Positions 14,051 through 26,800 of a stretch of DNA of 60,000 nt are shown piece after piece (the first letter of the stretch is position 1; every line of letters starts with the position of its first letter). Origin of the DNA: Apostichopus japonicus (lineage: Eukaryota > Echinodermata > Holothuroidea > Aspidochirotida > Stichopodidae); assembly GCF_037975245.1 (NCBI RefSeq), contig NC_092569.1, positions 14,652,501-14,712,500 of the forward strand, written 5' to 3'. Position numbers and translations under genes: made by a program. Below the pieces are notes generated by a model. That model was not told the DNA's origin and did not search any database. It saw nothing but the letters and a program-made list of their open reading frames with translations.

Positions 14051-14413
14051 TTTAAAGGTCTGCTGTATAGACCCCAACTATAGCACGCTATCATGGAAAA
14101 GTATCTTGAGATTACGTAATCGACCTGCCTTGGTCGTAAAATGACCTCTTTTTACCAATTAGTCTGCAATGCCTGCCATATATTTTTTCATGTATGAGGT
14201 CTGTGTTTGAACGCTGTATTATTAACTACACTGTAGACATGAACATATTTCCACACAGTGTTTACACAAAGAGCCTTATAGTGTTAATAAGCTAGATGCA
14301 GGCTAATCTTAGAGCCTGAGGTGGATTTACGACTGTGGCAGGTCGATTACGTAATCACTAAACTTTCCTAGCTATAGCGTGGTATAATTGGACTCAATAA
14401 AGCAGATCTTTAA
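14051..14413. mobile_element. Palindromic MITE-like element with about 80-bp inverted arms
   Basis: The left arm begins TTTAAAGGTCTGCT at 14051 and the right arm ends AGCAGATCTTTAA at 14413. Both arms carry matching inner blocks: ATAGCACGCTAT against ATAGCGTGGTAT, and GATTACGTAATCGACCTGCC against its reverse complement at about 14339-14358. The arms are imperfect, the 360-bp size has no coding capacity, and each end carries a TTAA-like sequence. I read it as a non-autonomous DNA transposon of unassigned superfamily. Confidence 0.75.
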
Positions 14414-15184
14414 GTCTCTATGACTGTCATTTACCATTTGTCTACAGTTACATATGTACAATACTTGCAAAGAAAACATAAGATTCCAAAGAAAACATGA
14501 GATCGCCAAAAAACGTTAATAACTTTAAACAAATTCACCTCAACACTGTGTGCATGCTTACACGCTTTAAATATGTATCCATGGCTAAAAAATATCATAG
14601 GACGTTAAAAATAGAAGTACTACGGAACTGAAAGTAAACTGTTTGGTGACGCAATTTCAGTCCAGAAAGGAAGGATACATTTAATTTGCCCACCTAGCTT
14701 GGCGAGTCATTTGAATATTATCCACCGTTATAAAGTTAATACTAGATGCAGTGACTGTAATTTTGAAGATTTTTTTTTTTTTAAATGAGTTCAGGAGCAG
14801 CCTTGGTTAATTAATTCATTTAGTTCTCTTCCTTGCTTTTACCTTTCTCCTGATATACCATTAATTAGCACTCACCATTGTACTGTACTGTGTCTAGAAT
14901 TAAGTGTAGGCAGGTACAGTAAATGTCACGTACAGCTTGTAAATTCCCCAAACAAGTGTTGCAGAAATTATTTAAATCCTAAATTTGTTGAAAATGTGTC
15001 ATGTGTATTTACTGTTCGGAAAATACCCAAACCAACTTATAATTTTTGGGGGTATTTTTTACCTCGCTTCTGCAACTTTTTTTTGGGGGGGGGGGGGGTT
15101 TGAGCATTGTAACGGTATGGTGGTTGCTTAAGTCATGGTTTGTTTGAATTTCTGGCATATTTAGGGACAATATACCATATTTTA

Positions 15185-15845
15185 CATTGTCTTGAAGCTG
15201 CTAAAAGAGGTAATAGGGTTTTAGGTATGATCAAGAGGAACTTCAGTTTTCTGAAAGAGGACATCGTAGTTAGGCTTTATAAGCAGTTGGTTAGGCCTCA
15301 TCTGGAGTATGCTGTGCAGGCTTGGAACCCTTATTTTGCTAAGGATAAGGAAGTACTTGAAAAGGTCCAGAGGAGAGCTACTAGGATGATTAGTTCCTTA
15401 AAGAGGGTTCCTTATTATACTGTAGGCGGTTACAACTGTTGAATCTCACCACACTGGAGCTTAGGAGGTTACGTGGGGACTTGATCCAGGTTTTCAAGAT
15501 TGTGTATGGTTTCGACAATTTATCCTTTACCGACTTTTTCATGTTTGCAAACAGTAGTTGTACTAGAGGTCATTGTCTTAAACTTCAAAAGTCGCATAGT
15601 AGGATTAATATTCGGCATAACTTTTTTTCTAATAGGGTTGTGAATGAGTGGAATAGTTTGCCTGAGAAAGTTGTACTTGCAAGTAGTGTCAATGGGTTTA
15701 AGAATGCTTTGGACAAGCACTTTAAGCATTGTAATCGGGTCTGAGTGTTTGTGTCTTCAGTTTTTTCCCTCTCTTTATAGGGTCCTTGATGGGGACCTAA
15801 GTGTCCCTCCTGATCCTTTTTTTCTACTAAACTAAACTAAACTAT
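15185..15845 (+). pseudogene. 5'-truncated CR1/L2-like non-LTR retrotransposon (C-terminal reverse-transcriptase region)
   Basis: Two overlapping frames (about 15185-15435, then about 15421-15744) read through the region after the reverse-transcriptase core of CR1/L2-type LINEs. Visible are NRVLGMIKRNF, LYKQLVRPHLEYAVQAW, LEKVQRRATRMI, then TTLELRRLRGDLIQVFKI and VVNEWNSLPEKVV. A frameshift near 15420-15440 breaks the reading frame, and the catalytic part of the polymerase and the endonuclease are absent. The 3' end runs into a short (TAAAC)n tail at about 15824-15843, typical of CR1/L2 3' ends. The copy is dead. The exact clade cannot be settled from this fragment. Confidence 0.85.
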
Positions 15846-15865
15846 ATAATATACTCATGGCCTTT

Positions 15866-16243
15866 AGAGTCCTTTGGTCAAGTGGTTAAGGCAGAGGACC
15901 CGTGATATAAGGTTTACACGTTCGAGTCCAGGCCAGAACATTACGTTGTGTCCTTGGGCAAGGGACTTTATCTCCATTGCCTCTCTTCACCCAGGTGTAT
16001 AAATGGGAACTTGCACGGTAACCTGTAAATATAGTTGCGTGTGCTGGTTTGGGTTTGCACCCTACGGGAAGTCCCCCAGGAGACACGTATATGTTGTGTA
16101 CTTTGGTGCCCCAGGAGAGATTGATTGAATTGTGCACACTTTGGTGTGTGGGTGTGACAAGCTACCAATGACCAGGGGTTAAGTTGTAAGTCATGTGAGG
16201 GGGGCCTTGGCCTCAAACAAGACTGTAAACCTTCAACTTTAAT
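15866..16243 (+). mobile_element. tRNA-derived SINE with deuterostome-type central domain
   Basis: Box A TGGTCAAGTGG lies at 15875-15885 and box B GTTCGAGTCC at 15920-15929, in correct spacing for a Leu/Ser-tRNA-derived head. Downstream, about 15950-16010, the block CCTTGGGCAAGGGACTTTAT followed by CATTGCCTCTCTTCACCCAG resembles a conserved central segment I associate with deuterostome SINEs. The end near 16243 (CCTTCAACTTTAAT) resembles a LINE-derived tail. It starts about 22 bases after the (TAAAC)n tail of the preceding LINE. It is not a functional tRNA gene. Confidence 0.85.
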
Positions 16244-17865
16244 ATTTTCTATGTATACTCTGTACAGTATGTCAATGTGTTATGGTATGAAGTACTGAGA
16301 CACCTACATTTACTATATATACATGCATACCCATTGCGTATGAAATGCAACTTGATTGAATCCCACATAATTTTTATTCTAACCAGTGGTTAGAATTTTT
16401 CTCATATATATAACAGTAATATATTCATCCAATGTCCAGTTTTCCCCCCAAAATTAATTTCTTTAATTTTTCTGTAACGCATGACTCTGAAGCTCTCTTC
16501 TCAGCATACACATACACTAATAGCAACAAACATACATGTGTGCGGTAGGGAGTACTGCTGTACATGGAGCTTTGATAATGATAACTTCTCTCAAGTCTTT
16601 AAGTCTGAGAATTCGATCCTTTGTCAGCTTCACATCTTCCCCGCAAATTTGATATGCCATTCATGTGAAAAAGCAATAAAGGTATTTTATGAACCGCCGA
16701 TACCTGTGACTCTTGGCATTTTAAACAGCAGGTATTCCTCTCGAGTAACCGCTGTATGCACAAATGAACGAATTGAAAAGAAGCTAAGGGTGACCTTGGT
16801 GATTTTGGTAAGAAATGCAGGATATTTCCAGAGTTATCTATAGATGCTAAGATTTGAAAAGCATATATATATATATTAAATTGTACTTCCTGGTAGTTTG
16901 GTTTACATACTACACTGTACCAGGCCATTACTAATGGAAACTAAAAATAGACAAAGGGAAAAAAAAACATGATAATAATAATCTGTTGATCACATCATTA
17001 TTTTAATGGGTAAAACAAGCTTTTCTGAGAGAATGATTCCAGGTTACTGATTTTGCTGGATTTACAGGGCTCCTAGCTCTCCTACAGGTCTGGACGTTTT
17101 AGCAATTTTGATACCATTAAAATAGTAAAATGTGGGAAAGCTCAGATTTGTTCATTTTTGGAGTATATACAGTAGACATGTGTCATGTTGGCATGCATTG
17201 GTCACAAGGTACTGGATTATTGATTGAAAGCCCAAGCTGCTGTGATTTTCCTTGATCAATAAATATATTTTTCACAAAACAATTGAACTTTGCCACAGTA
17301 AATCCTCTTTTCCAAAGATCCTATCTTAACTTTCCTTTGTAGCTGTATCCATGTTCCCGAGCTGCTGATTCAAATTTCAGATGGTGTCATAATTAATTAT
17401 GAAACTCAACTTTGATTAAGATGAACTTTGCTATTATATTTAAGGACTGCATGCATGTTGAATCGTAAACATGGCAATGTTCTTTTCAATCTCACCTCCC
17501 TCTATCCCCCTTGACAGAAAAAAAACAACAAAGAAAAATTAGAACAAGTGATGTAAACTTTTACCTTGAAATATCCATACCCTGCACTATACTGTCCATA
17601 CATAAACAATGGACAGATACATAGATATTTCAGTTTAAGAGAGGTTCATGTTACTTTCCTGAACCAGTATTTCAAATAAACAGTGACATACTGTCTCTTG
17701 TTAATTGTATACTGTCAGACGTCAGTGCGTTCAAACAGACTTATATGCTAGATACAGTATACAGTATATCACTAGTACAGTAGATATGCACAATTTATGA
17801 TCATACGACCCCCTGTATGTGTGACAGCACTGTGAACATTTAACATTAGGGCTATGTGATTGCTC

Positions 17866-18040
17866 CTCCCCTCTCCCCCTCTCTGCACCCCTCTCATCAG
17901 CTGTCTCTGCACCCCTCTCACTCTCTGCACCCCTCTCACTCTCTGCACCTCTCTCGCTGCACCCCCTCTCCACTATATGCATCCCACCCCCTCTTTGTAC
18001 CCCTGTTCTGCATCCCTTCCTCTCTCTGCATCCGATCCCC
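17866..18040. repeat. CTCTCTGCACCC minisatellite
   Basis: Degenerate tandem units of CTCTCTGCACCC(CT) on the + strand, roughly 10-19 bases each. The several short open frames across it are by-products of the repeat. Confidence 0.8.
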
Positions 18041-19847
18041 TGTCAAAAGAAATGAAGTACATTGCTGTGTACACAGGGTGAACGTAACACGTACATTTTG
18101 AAAATATACAGTATTTATTATATTCTTGCGTGCTGTGTGTAACCCTGCCTGCATCATTCACTGTGTGCACATTGAAAACTGTACCGTAAATATTACTGAG
18201 CTGTAATCAGTGTGTTATATAATTGTATCCACTATATTCCTCTAAGTACTGTACATCCATAGTTATTGTTTGCACATCAAAATTAAAGAGAAATTTTGTT
18301 CAAATGAGAAAGCACTGCTTGTAAGTACAGTAGCATGTGTGCATAGTCAACATATAGTACAACAAATATAGAATGGCCAATAATTTGGCAACATCTTCTG
18401 AGCCAAACAAGGATATTAATTTAGAGACAATACAAAACAGTGAGGTTTTTAGAAAGACTAAAGAGAGCAGGTCATTGTACAGGAGCCAAGCATTGTCTGT
18501 TGTATAGTCCCTCCCCCCCCCCCGCCCCACCCACCAATGTAGCCTACTGTATATCACTTTGTGCACATTGAAATTTCCTTTACATACTGTAGTACTGGAG
18601 TATCATGCAGACCTACATATACACTGTACTGAACTCTTTTGCAGGGACCTGGCAATATCATCAAATATTTGTAACTCTTAGTGATATAAATTGAAGTCTT
18701 GCTGTGCACATACAGTACTGTACAGTACGGTACTGCAGGATCTAGTTTTAATAATGGAGGGATTTTCCCCACTTCCTCTTACAGCTGTCGAATCAGAGAT
18801 GAGATCCAGATGTATATGTTATTCGGGTAGAAACGGAAATGTAAGCAAGCAAACGATTTTTCCATTTCCAGTCAACTGTGATGAAAAGAAAAAAATCCTG
18901 CTGCCATTTTGATAGCTCGATCTATGAGTAGATGAGGAAATATTCTCATTCATATGAGTTAAAGGAGTGCACTGTCTTTACGTGAACTAAAGCTCATTGT
19001 CTGAGCTTGTTTCAAATTATATCTTAGCTGTACACACTGCAGCGGTGCGTGTACAATTGATCACATGGAAATGGAACGTGGAACATGATGTTACAATAAA
19101 TAGTGAATTATTTTATAACTGTGCAACTTTATAGTGAATGATAGAGAAAGAAAACAGTGATAATGCTCTGCTATATATGCTACATATATACACAACATTA
19201 AGCCATGTTATTGGTGTTTATAAGTATACATAGATCTGCAGTCAAACTAGTACCAATTAACAGCTCACTTGTCTCCTACACCCCCAATGACCCTCTCTAG
19301 AGACAAGCATTATAAATACAAAAGTCCAATGTTTTTGGAAGTGGCAATTAACATGCACCACAATTAACCTAACAAAAATACTGTACATTGGGCTCAAGTG
19401 ATATGAAGTTCCCCTTTTAAACCACAATGTTCACATTTTGAAAGTCATACAAAGTTAAAATGAAAGTATATCTTTACCACGTTGTTTTCTTAGAAAATAC
19501 AGAATTGAACGGAAGTGAATGGTTTCAATAATGTCATTTCCTTGTGTGATTTCAAGTCATTACATTTGAACAAGTGTAATTGACATCCATATACTGTAGT
19601 AGATCTTACAAGCAATGACTAAATTGAAGTACTCATACATTGCATCATTGATTACCTGTCTCCTCAAAACGAGCAGCACTCCATGTTGATACTGTGCCTA
19701 TAGTGAACTGGGTACATGAAATTTATATATCCTTTTAAGTACTGTGCTGTATGCTGGTCACGATCGATCAATGAACCTTCTGAATCGTTCTATCATCCAA
19801 AAGTGCCTAGAAGTATGGTTGGAAGTCGTAGCAAGTGCATTTTCTGA

Positions 19848-20293
19848 ATTTACTTCACTCCTCGCTTGAACCTGTCTCCCCACAACCTTAGCACCCTCAT
19901 TCTACCGCGCCTAGAATGTCGTGGTAACCTTTTAACACTGTGCACCCTTTATGACCAGCTCCTCCGGTCACCGCCCTTCCTTCTCATGCTACCCACCAAA
20001 ATGTCTAGATCGCTATTTTCGAGCGGATTTTTTTCCATCGGATTTTACCTTGGGAATTGGTAGCCATCCAGACATCGGTTGGCGTTCAACACTATGTTCT
20101 ACATTGTTCAAACTATATCCTTTTCAATTTGAGCACAAAACAAACACTTTGGTCGGGAGAATGAGAAGGGAAGGATTGACCGGAGGGGTCGTAGAGGTCG
20201 CGCAGTGTTAAAAGGTTACCAGTTCATTCTAGACATGGTAGAATGAGAGTTCTGAGGTTGTGATAATCTGCAGGTAAGCTAGTTCATAAATTT
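19848..20293. mobile_element. Full-length inverted-repeat element, TTAGCACC/TCTACCGTG family
   Basis: The left arm (from about 19848) and the reverse complement of the right arm (to about 20293) match over roughly 140 bases: CTTACCTG-like block, CACAACCTTAGCAC-like block, CATTCTACC, CTAGAATG, GGTAACCTTTTAACACTG, CCTCCGGTCA and CCTTCCTTCTCAT-like blocks. An unrelated middle of about 130 bases separates them. There is no transposase. It is the longest member of a family with many partial copies in the window, and the shared ends suggest a MITE or foldback element. Confidence 0.8.
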
Positions 20294-20779
20294 CTAAACC
20301 CAGCAAGGTTTGGAACACAGGTCTGCAGAATAAATTTCTGAGTTTGGTCAACGATTTGGTCACAAATTCTTGTCAACAAAATGAAGGTTTGGAGCAAGAT
20401 ATTCAGTTTTTGACTTTCGAAAAATCACGGTAATGTTTGATTTATAGTTTCATGAACTGACCTTGCAGAAATGAAGATTCTTTGTCTCCAAATTATGAAG
20501 ATCAAATAATAACTTGGATTTTGATTTCGTCCTCAAAATTGTGTCCCCCTAGCTGACACTTTTTCATATTAATAATATTCATTTGATGAATGCTGTTTAC
20601 ATAGCTTTTTTGAAATCTTCAAAATGATATTTCCTAAATTGCTTTACTACTACATATATATGCAGAAAAATGTAAGCCAAGCATATATAAATGACATACG
20701 GTACTGTACATGGTATTCTAGTTTCGATCAGTATTAAAAAACTTATCAATTTATCAACTCCAAACTGAGCTAGTATTTT

Positions 20780-20898
20780 CAGTCAAGTGTTCTCTTCCTC
20801 CACCCATCCCCCCCCCTTACCAAATGGTACAAGTACCTTGTAATTAACCCCTTACCAAATGGTACAAGTACCTTGTAATTAACCCAATCACTTGACTG
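20780..20898. repeat. Small foldback segment with a 35-bp direct duplication
   Basis: Inverted decamers CAGTCAAGTG (20780-20789) and CACTTGACTG (20889-20898) enclose two tandem 35-bp copies (20816-20850 and 20851-20885). Each copy contains the near-palindrome GGTACAAGTACC. The copies are virtually identical, so the duplication is recent. Confidence 0.7.
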
Positions 20899-21639
20899 CG
20901 GTGGAGGTGATGACTCCAGCCGAGATAACAAAGATGTCGGATGCAAATAAAGTAAGAGTGTAAATACAAACCTGCAAGGTCTTTTTAAAAGGTGGAATTA
21001 ACAGAACAATAATCAGCGAGATTCGAAACGGCGCTACTCCAGACACAAAGAAAGTTGGTTTACAGTAGCTTTTAAAAATGGTAGATTTGGTAGGGAGAGG
21101 AATTAAGTACAGTAGGTGAATTTGGGCGTAGTGCTAACAGGTAGTACTGTATGTACCAAGTTCGTAGTTCATCAATGCTAGATCCAGATAAGATTTGGGG
21201 CTGAGATTACACCGTACTGTAGATACAGTAGGTCAAGGTATTTTTGTACATGGTTGGCCTACTGTATATACACTTACAGTAAGCTTAACGGTAATATTTT
21301 TTTTGAAACAGCTTCAATATGGTTTGCAACTTAATGTCAACATACTGTATATGCTGGAAAAATAAAGTAAATTTCTAAGGGAACTTTTCATAACAAGTGA
21401 AAATAAGCCTCCTGTAGATGAGGTAACACATGTTATAAAATACTGTAATCAATGCTCCCTGCCCACTCTCCACTGGCCCACCCAATCCCCATCAAGAAGA
21501 AAAATCAGTTTAAATTGGTAAAAATTCCTACATTTTGCTTCAATTCAGGAGCAATTTCGATGTACAGAAAGGTGCGGATAAGTATTCATGTATGTACAGT
21601 AACTTACCTTCCTTCCCTCACTTCAACTGTTATACTGTA

Positions 21640-21760
21640 TTTACTTCGCTCCCCGCTTACCTGTCTCCCCACAACCTTAGCACCGCATTCTACCGTGTCT
21701 AGTATGCCCTGGTAATCTTTTAACACTGTACACCCTCACTGACCCTAGTGACCTCCTTCA
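21640..21760 (+). mobile_element. Half copy of the TTAGCACC/TCTACCGTG element family
   Basis: Close match to the left arm of the full elements: TTTACTTCGCTCCCCGCTTA, CTGTCTCCCCACAACCTTAG, then CATTCTACCGTGTCTAGTAT and CTTTTAACACTGTACACCCT, ending in CACTGACC. The mirror arm is absent, so this is a solo arm. Confidence 0.75.
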
Positions 21761-22757
21761 TTTTTCTGTTATACTGTATTTATAATGTACATGCTGGTAG
21801 AAAATTAGTCAAGGATAAATGTGCGTGCCGCTCTTTATACAAGCCTGCATTGCGAGTTGTATACGCTCTCCTGATTGGCCATTAAAGGACAAACTGTATT
21901 TGTTTGTTTGCACTATATTGGTGAGATAATTAACAGACATTGAAATTTGTGATAAATTGAGTTAATTTATTTGCAAAAAAAACCCAAAAATAATTACATC
22001 AGCTCCACAATACACAGTAGCGGAAATAGTTTAATTAGGTCCGGAAACGGATTGAACTTTTATGTCATGGTTTGACCTATTGGGAAAATTTTAGAAACAT
22101 AGGATTTGTATTTAAGGAACGAAGTGTGCAGTACTGCAGTACCAGCACATTACAGTACCAGCACGGTACAGTACAGTATGTACATGTTGGAAAGGTACGT
22201 CAAGCAAAAACAAGCATCGAGATCTCTTAAAGGCTGTAGCAAAATGCAGTCTAGAAAACTGCTTTGTCCAGTTTCAGTGTAACCATTGATATGTAATTGT
22301 GGAACACATTGATTTGTCACTACCTTACAGATCTTACCATGCAAATAAATACTCAAGAATCTGTCTTAGAAATGGTAGAGATCCACTGATGGCTGTTGTA
22401 AGTCTTTTAGAGCTATGTGGTCTTGTTTGGATGTGTCATATTATTCATTCCGTTGAGTGAACCTGGGTTAACGCATAAAGGAATGGGTAAGATCAGGTAC
22501 AGTAGGAGGGGGTCAGTGACCTTAGATATACGGTCATCGGGGGGCACATTGCAAGAATGTGATCTGTTATATAGGCCATGTAGATGGGTGCGAGTAGGTA
22601 AAGGAGACAGCTAAATTTACCCAAACCAGTAAGTGTTTGGGAGGGGGGGGGTGTGAGCCTGGTGGGAATTAAGTCATTCAAGACATGATTATTTAACAAA
22701 GTATGCAACCAGCTGTGTTTTAACTCTACTCGGCTTACATGGAAAAAGATATTAAAT

Positions 22758-22912
22758 AGACTTTACTTCGCTTACTGACATACTTGTGCCGATACCCTCA
22801 CAACTTTTGCAGCGTCAATCTACCACATTGAGAGTGGAACTGGTAACCATCGGTAACCATCTTGGCATTACACACTAACTCTCTCTCTCTCTGTCTCTTA
22901 GTGACCCCTTAC
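22758..22912 (+). mobile_element. Diverged half copy of the TTAGCACC/TCTACCGTG element family
   Basis: Begins TTTACTTCGCTTACTGACAT and keeps the CTCACAACTTTTGCAGC and CAATCTACCACATT blocks and a terminal TAGTGACCCC. It carries a local GGTAACCATC duplication and a (CT)n stretch at about 22880-22899. Confidence 0.5.
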
Positions 22913-23006
22913 TTGTACAGTATCAATAACACAATTATATCCCATTCTCTCATTCAAGAGATTTCAAATCTTAAAAAAAGTTCTCATATTTTGCTTCATT
23001 TCACAG

Positions 23007-23090
23007 GTTTACAAAGTAGTAGTTGTTACTAATGGCAAGACATGGTTCATCTTCAGAAGATACAATGAATTCCATAAACTTTACGAAACG
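23007..23090 (+). CDS. SGK3: SGK3-like kinase, coding exon 2 (PX domain, first half)
   Basis: Twenty-eight codons, residues 27-54, starting VYKVVVV and containing WFIFRRYNEFHKLY. Arg44 in RRYNEF corresponds to human SGK3 Arg50, one of the residues of the PI3P pocket. The acceptor is TTCATTTCACAG and the donor ACG|GTAAGT; both junctions are phase 0. It is isolated by very long introns on both sides, so it is easy to miss without the exon 3 half of the domain. Confidence 0.95.
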
Positions 23091-26000
23091 GTAAGTTATT
23101 CCTCACACTTTAAGACCATACAGTATCATTTCCTCGCTTCCTCAGAATTTATTTGCCAGCAAAAAGTCAGAGTTCATCTGCATCGATCAGATTACTATTT
23201 TAAAACAGGTAAATTTTATTTTAATCTGAACTCAAATATATACTGTGGGCTCTGCATGTCTATAAAGTCAAGTTATAAATTTTCAGTTGTAACTTATCCT
23301 AAAGAAGAAAAGGTCAAAATATTTTCAATCCAGCCTGCGCCATTTTAAACTCAATGTGAGGTACTGTAAATTGTAGAAAAACAGACAACTGTGTTCCTAA
23401 ATGTCAAGAATTGGAATGCTGGCTTTCAAGTTTCCATATTTTGGCAAGTTATGATGGGATGTTGTCATGCATTTTGTATACTGAATTAGGCATGGAACTA
23501 TACTGTATAATAAAGAAATTTAAGCTACAGTGTCCTATCTTTGTTGCTGTCTTCATAAGGGATGTGCAGCTGTAAGGTTTATCTACCAGACCAGGAAAAC
23601 TGACTTCCTGAATGAGGTCTATCAATTTTGGTAAAGTGAATTCATTTAATTAATTTACTCCTCCTTATATTTTCACACTCATGTTTCAAGAGATGATGCA
23701 TAACTACTGTAATAGTAACACATGTATCCCTATCTGCAGCAGTCATGCATGTAGGATACATGTACTTTGGAATTATTACACAAATCTGACGTCCTGTTAT
23801 ACAGTACAGTAGCTTGCAATATACAGTGTGATATGCATCGCTCGCTTTCATTAACGACTCGCACTCCGATAAGTTCGAACTAAAATCCATCATATTAACA
23901 ATCGGAAATAATTGCAATGTTCATTCAAGTTGCAACTTAGAAGACATTGACATCGGCATGATTGTGGATGTTCAAGTAATGTCATTAATTGAAGAACCAT
24001 CGTAACTTTCATTCAGTGAAGAAATTGAGAAGGATGGATTTGTAAAGGTTATTGTGATTACTATTTACATACTCTGTAGATTTGGAAGATTGATTTTGCT
24101 CGTCCGGCTCTTATCCGTCTCCAGTCTGCTAAATACTCTCTCCTCAGATCTAACTCATCTACTAAACTTGTTATATGTTTTAGTATCTCAGATCTGGGTA
24201 CTCCAGGACATTGGGAAATTTTAATTTCTGGGAAATTGGGAAGCTTTCTGATTCCAGTGTTAGTAGTACCTACTACAATAAGCAGAGTCTAGTATCAAGA
24301 AGCAGCGTGCGGACGACTTGATCCATTCATGGACTCTGTTAACTGCTTCGGGCGACTATCAACATCAGTGCAATAACACATTTGTACAGTAGTTGGACCT
24401 ACTGATATACAAATACAATGTTACACATATATTCAAACCGAACTACAACGACATGCTGTTTGTCTCCACCATTGTATGATACAGTACTACCGACGTATGT
24501 ATACATGTACTACTGTCAATTATTCTACTGATATGTACATATTACTATATGTTTACCCAGCAGACACTTTCATATCTAGGTACTTAACCATACCGCAATG
24601 AAGCAAGTTTCATGGGTTAGAAGTCTAACAATTGTGGTAACCTTTGATTTTGAATTTTGAGAGTCTTTCTCCTTTGTGTTCCCCAAAGGTTGCTTTTCAA
24701 CTGGAGGTTGTCCTGCATACATACATGTACCCTGACTAAAACACTCCTCAGAATTTAGCCACATTACGTGGAGTACTCGCAGACTACAATAACATACAGT
24801 ACTGTACTGTACATGTAGCACATGGCTACAGTACATACAGGCCATACAGATAGAAACATCTCTACCTGCAAAGTCTCTAAGTCTGTAGATGATGAACTAC
24901 AGGGCTGTTGTTGTTGCTATCTGTACATGTGTACAGCTCTGACTTTATCTTGAAACTATGCTGATTGTAGGGCCTATACTGTTTATCATGGAATGGTGTC
25001 AAACTAGAAGAGGCCATGTGAACATGAGAGTGAACATATATGTACAGTACAGACATGTACAGACACACATACTGATGTATCCATGTAGAATTTGTGTAGT
25101 GTAGAATTTGTAGCGTCAACGATATGTACTGCTTACCCTTAGCAACATACAGATTTTACAGAGCTCAAGATATGGATGCTTTCAAAGGGAAAGTCCATGG
25201 TGGATTATATTTTCTTTTGACGGATGAAAATGGGAACATACATATGTATTCTAAGCCTCAGGAGGATGTTTGCATCCAATTTATACAGTATTTTACACAT
25301 TAACATTTTCAAGACACGTTTTGTAGTGAACTTGAAGTGCAAGTAGATGCACTGATAAATTTGTATTTTATTTTATACTAAAATGTACAGTACATCCAAT
25401 TTATTTTTTTCAACAGTGGGAGGCATTTACATATTGTATTAGTATACTACAGTTATTGGGGTATGTTTACTTCAATTTTGTAAACTTCAAATCAGAGGTC
25501 TAGGGCAAACTTGTAACTTAACCAATCCAATGTGAAAATAATAAGATGGTAAATATAAGGAAAGCAAAACTTTGTGTTCGTCTCTCCTGTTTGCTTCAAC
25601 TCTGCTTACGATACAAATCTGAGGAAAAATTCACCTATCAATATCTCAAAAACAAAATATAGGAATTGCATGCAAACTTCAGTAGCTCACTAACAAAATG
25701 GTCTCCATTCAACCAGTAAAACATGATATTTTCTCCTGGAATATACTTTTGACAATGGGAATCTAGCAAGCATCTACATGAATAGAGGAAATCTTCTGCA
25801 AGGTTTATACTGTATGGAATGATTTTATAAGAGGCCTACAGTATACCTGCCAGTACATAGCAACCAACAGCTAAAGTCTGCACAGTACCTAGATATTGAA
25901 CGGTAGTAAATATAGTACTGTGGGTACATGCCTTTACAATACAAGATGGATGCTAACTGGATATAAAGTTTGATGGACTTTGAAATGATTTTTAATTATT

Positions 26001-26270
26001 TTTTATATATATTATTTAATTAAGGAATTGTATCGTTTCTATGGTTACGTAGTGTGAATCATTAAATCCTGTTTCCTGATCCTGGAATTATTGTGCCGCT
26101 TGCAATATTTTCCTGTACGATGTTTATCTTCCTTTTCTATTTTGTGATCACCTATATAGTGCATTGAGCAACTTTTGTCAGATTGCTATATTTAGACTAA
26201 TTATTATTATCAAAATAAAATAAAACTGCTAGCGAACTGCTTATCCACTAGAGAGCCTGTGTAGGAGAAT

Positions 26271-26560
26271 GTATAAAAGTAAGTTGGCCTAACGTTTCGA
26301 TCCTAACAGGATCTTCTTCAGAGGCTAGATGACAAGAGACAGTAACATAAGGGACAAAAACACGCACAGAATGTTGCTTTCTTCTCTCCATCCCTTGTCT
26401 ACTTATAATCCCCTTTCATCCATCTCATTGTGTTCACCGTGCTCATTAACCTGTCTGTATTCTGTGCGTGTTTTTGTCCCTTCTGTTACTGTAACTTGTC
26501 ATTTAGCCTCTGAAGAAGATCCTGCTAGGATCAAAATGTCAGGCCAACTTACTTTTATAC
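26271..26560. mobile_element. Palindromic MITE with about 100-bp inverted arms
   Basis: The left end GTATAAAAGTAAGTTGGCCT (26271-26290) is the exact reverse complement of the right end (26541-26560). The arms continue with matching blocks CGATCCTAACAGGATCTTCT / its mirror, CAGAGGCTAGATGACAAG and GGGACAAAAACACGCACAGA. A non-repeated middle of roughly 80 bases separates them. No coding capacity is credible. Each arm contains CTCTGAAGAAGATCC, a short hairpin, then GAAAC or CAAAATG, reading outward. Confidence 0.85.
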
Positions 26561-26800
26561 ATAATTATTATTATTATAATTATGATGATGTTGTCATCGA
26601 TATGCCTGGATATACTTGTAATAAAAACTGTCTGTAGCAAGCTGTGCATAACTACAGAACTCGCTCACTTACAAACTATACCTACATACTTAGCAGCATA
26701 TACAGACTTCAAGATGGTAAGCTGACTAAACATTGATGAAATTATAAATTGGCGGTCTAAACGAGAAAGAGAGAGGGGGGGGGGGGGGGGGGGGGAGGTT

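Larger units (their letters stand above)
7190..23006 (+). other. Intron 1 (15.8 kb)
   Basis: GTAAGG donor and TTTCACAG acceptor. Listed separately inside it are a pyrimidine minisatellite, two tRNA-derived SINEs, a CR1/L2-like LINE fragment, two inverted-repeat elements, several half elements and short duplications. The remaining stretches (about 8100-10970, 11110-11830, 12180-14050, 16250-17860, 18050-19840, 20290-20780, 20900-21640 and 21760-22755) show AT-rich DNA with homopolymer runs, small GAY microsatellites (for example 13377-13414) and frequent TACAGTA words. I see no coding exon in them. Confidence 0.85.

Noticed and set aside
15866-15940. Functional tRNA gene
   Set aside because: Boxes A and B are present but the acceptor stem does not close and a SINE body follows.
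26329-26637. Open frame of about 100 codons
   Set aside because: It lies across a palindromic transposon and has no protein resemblance.
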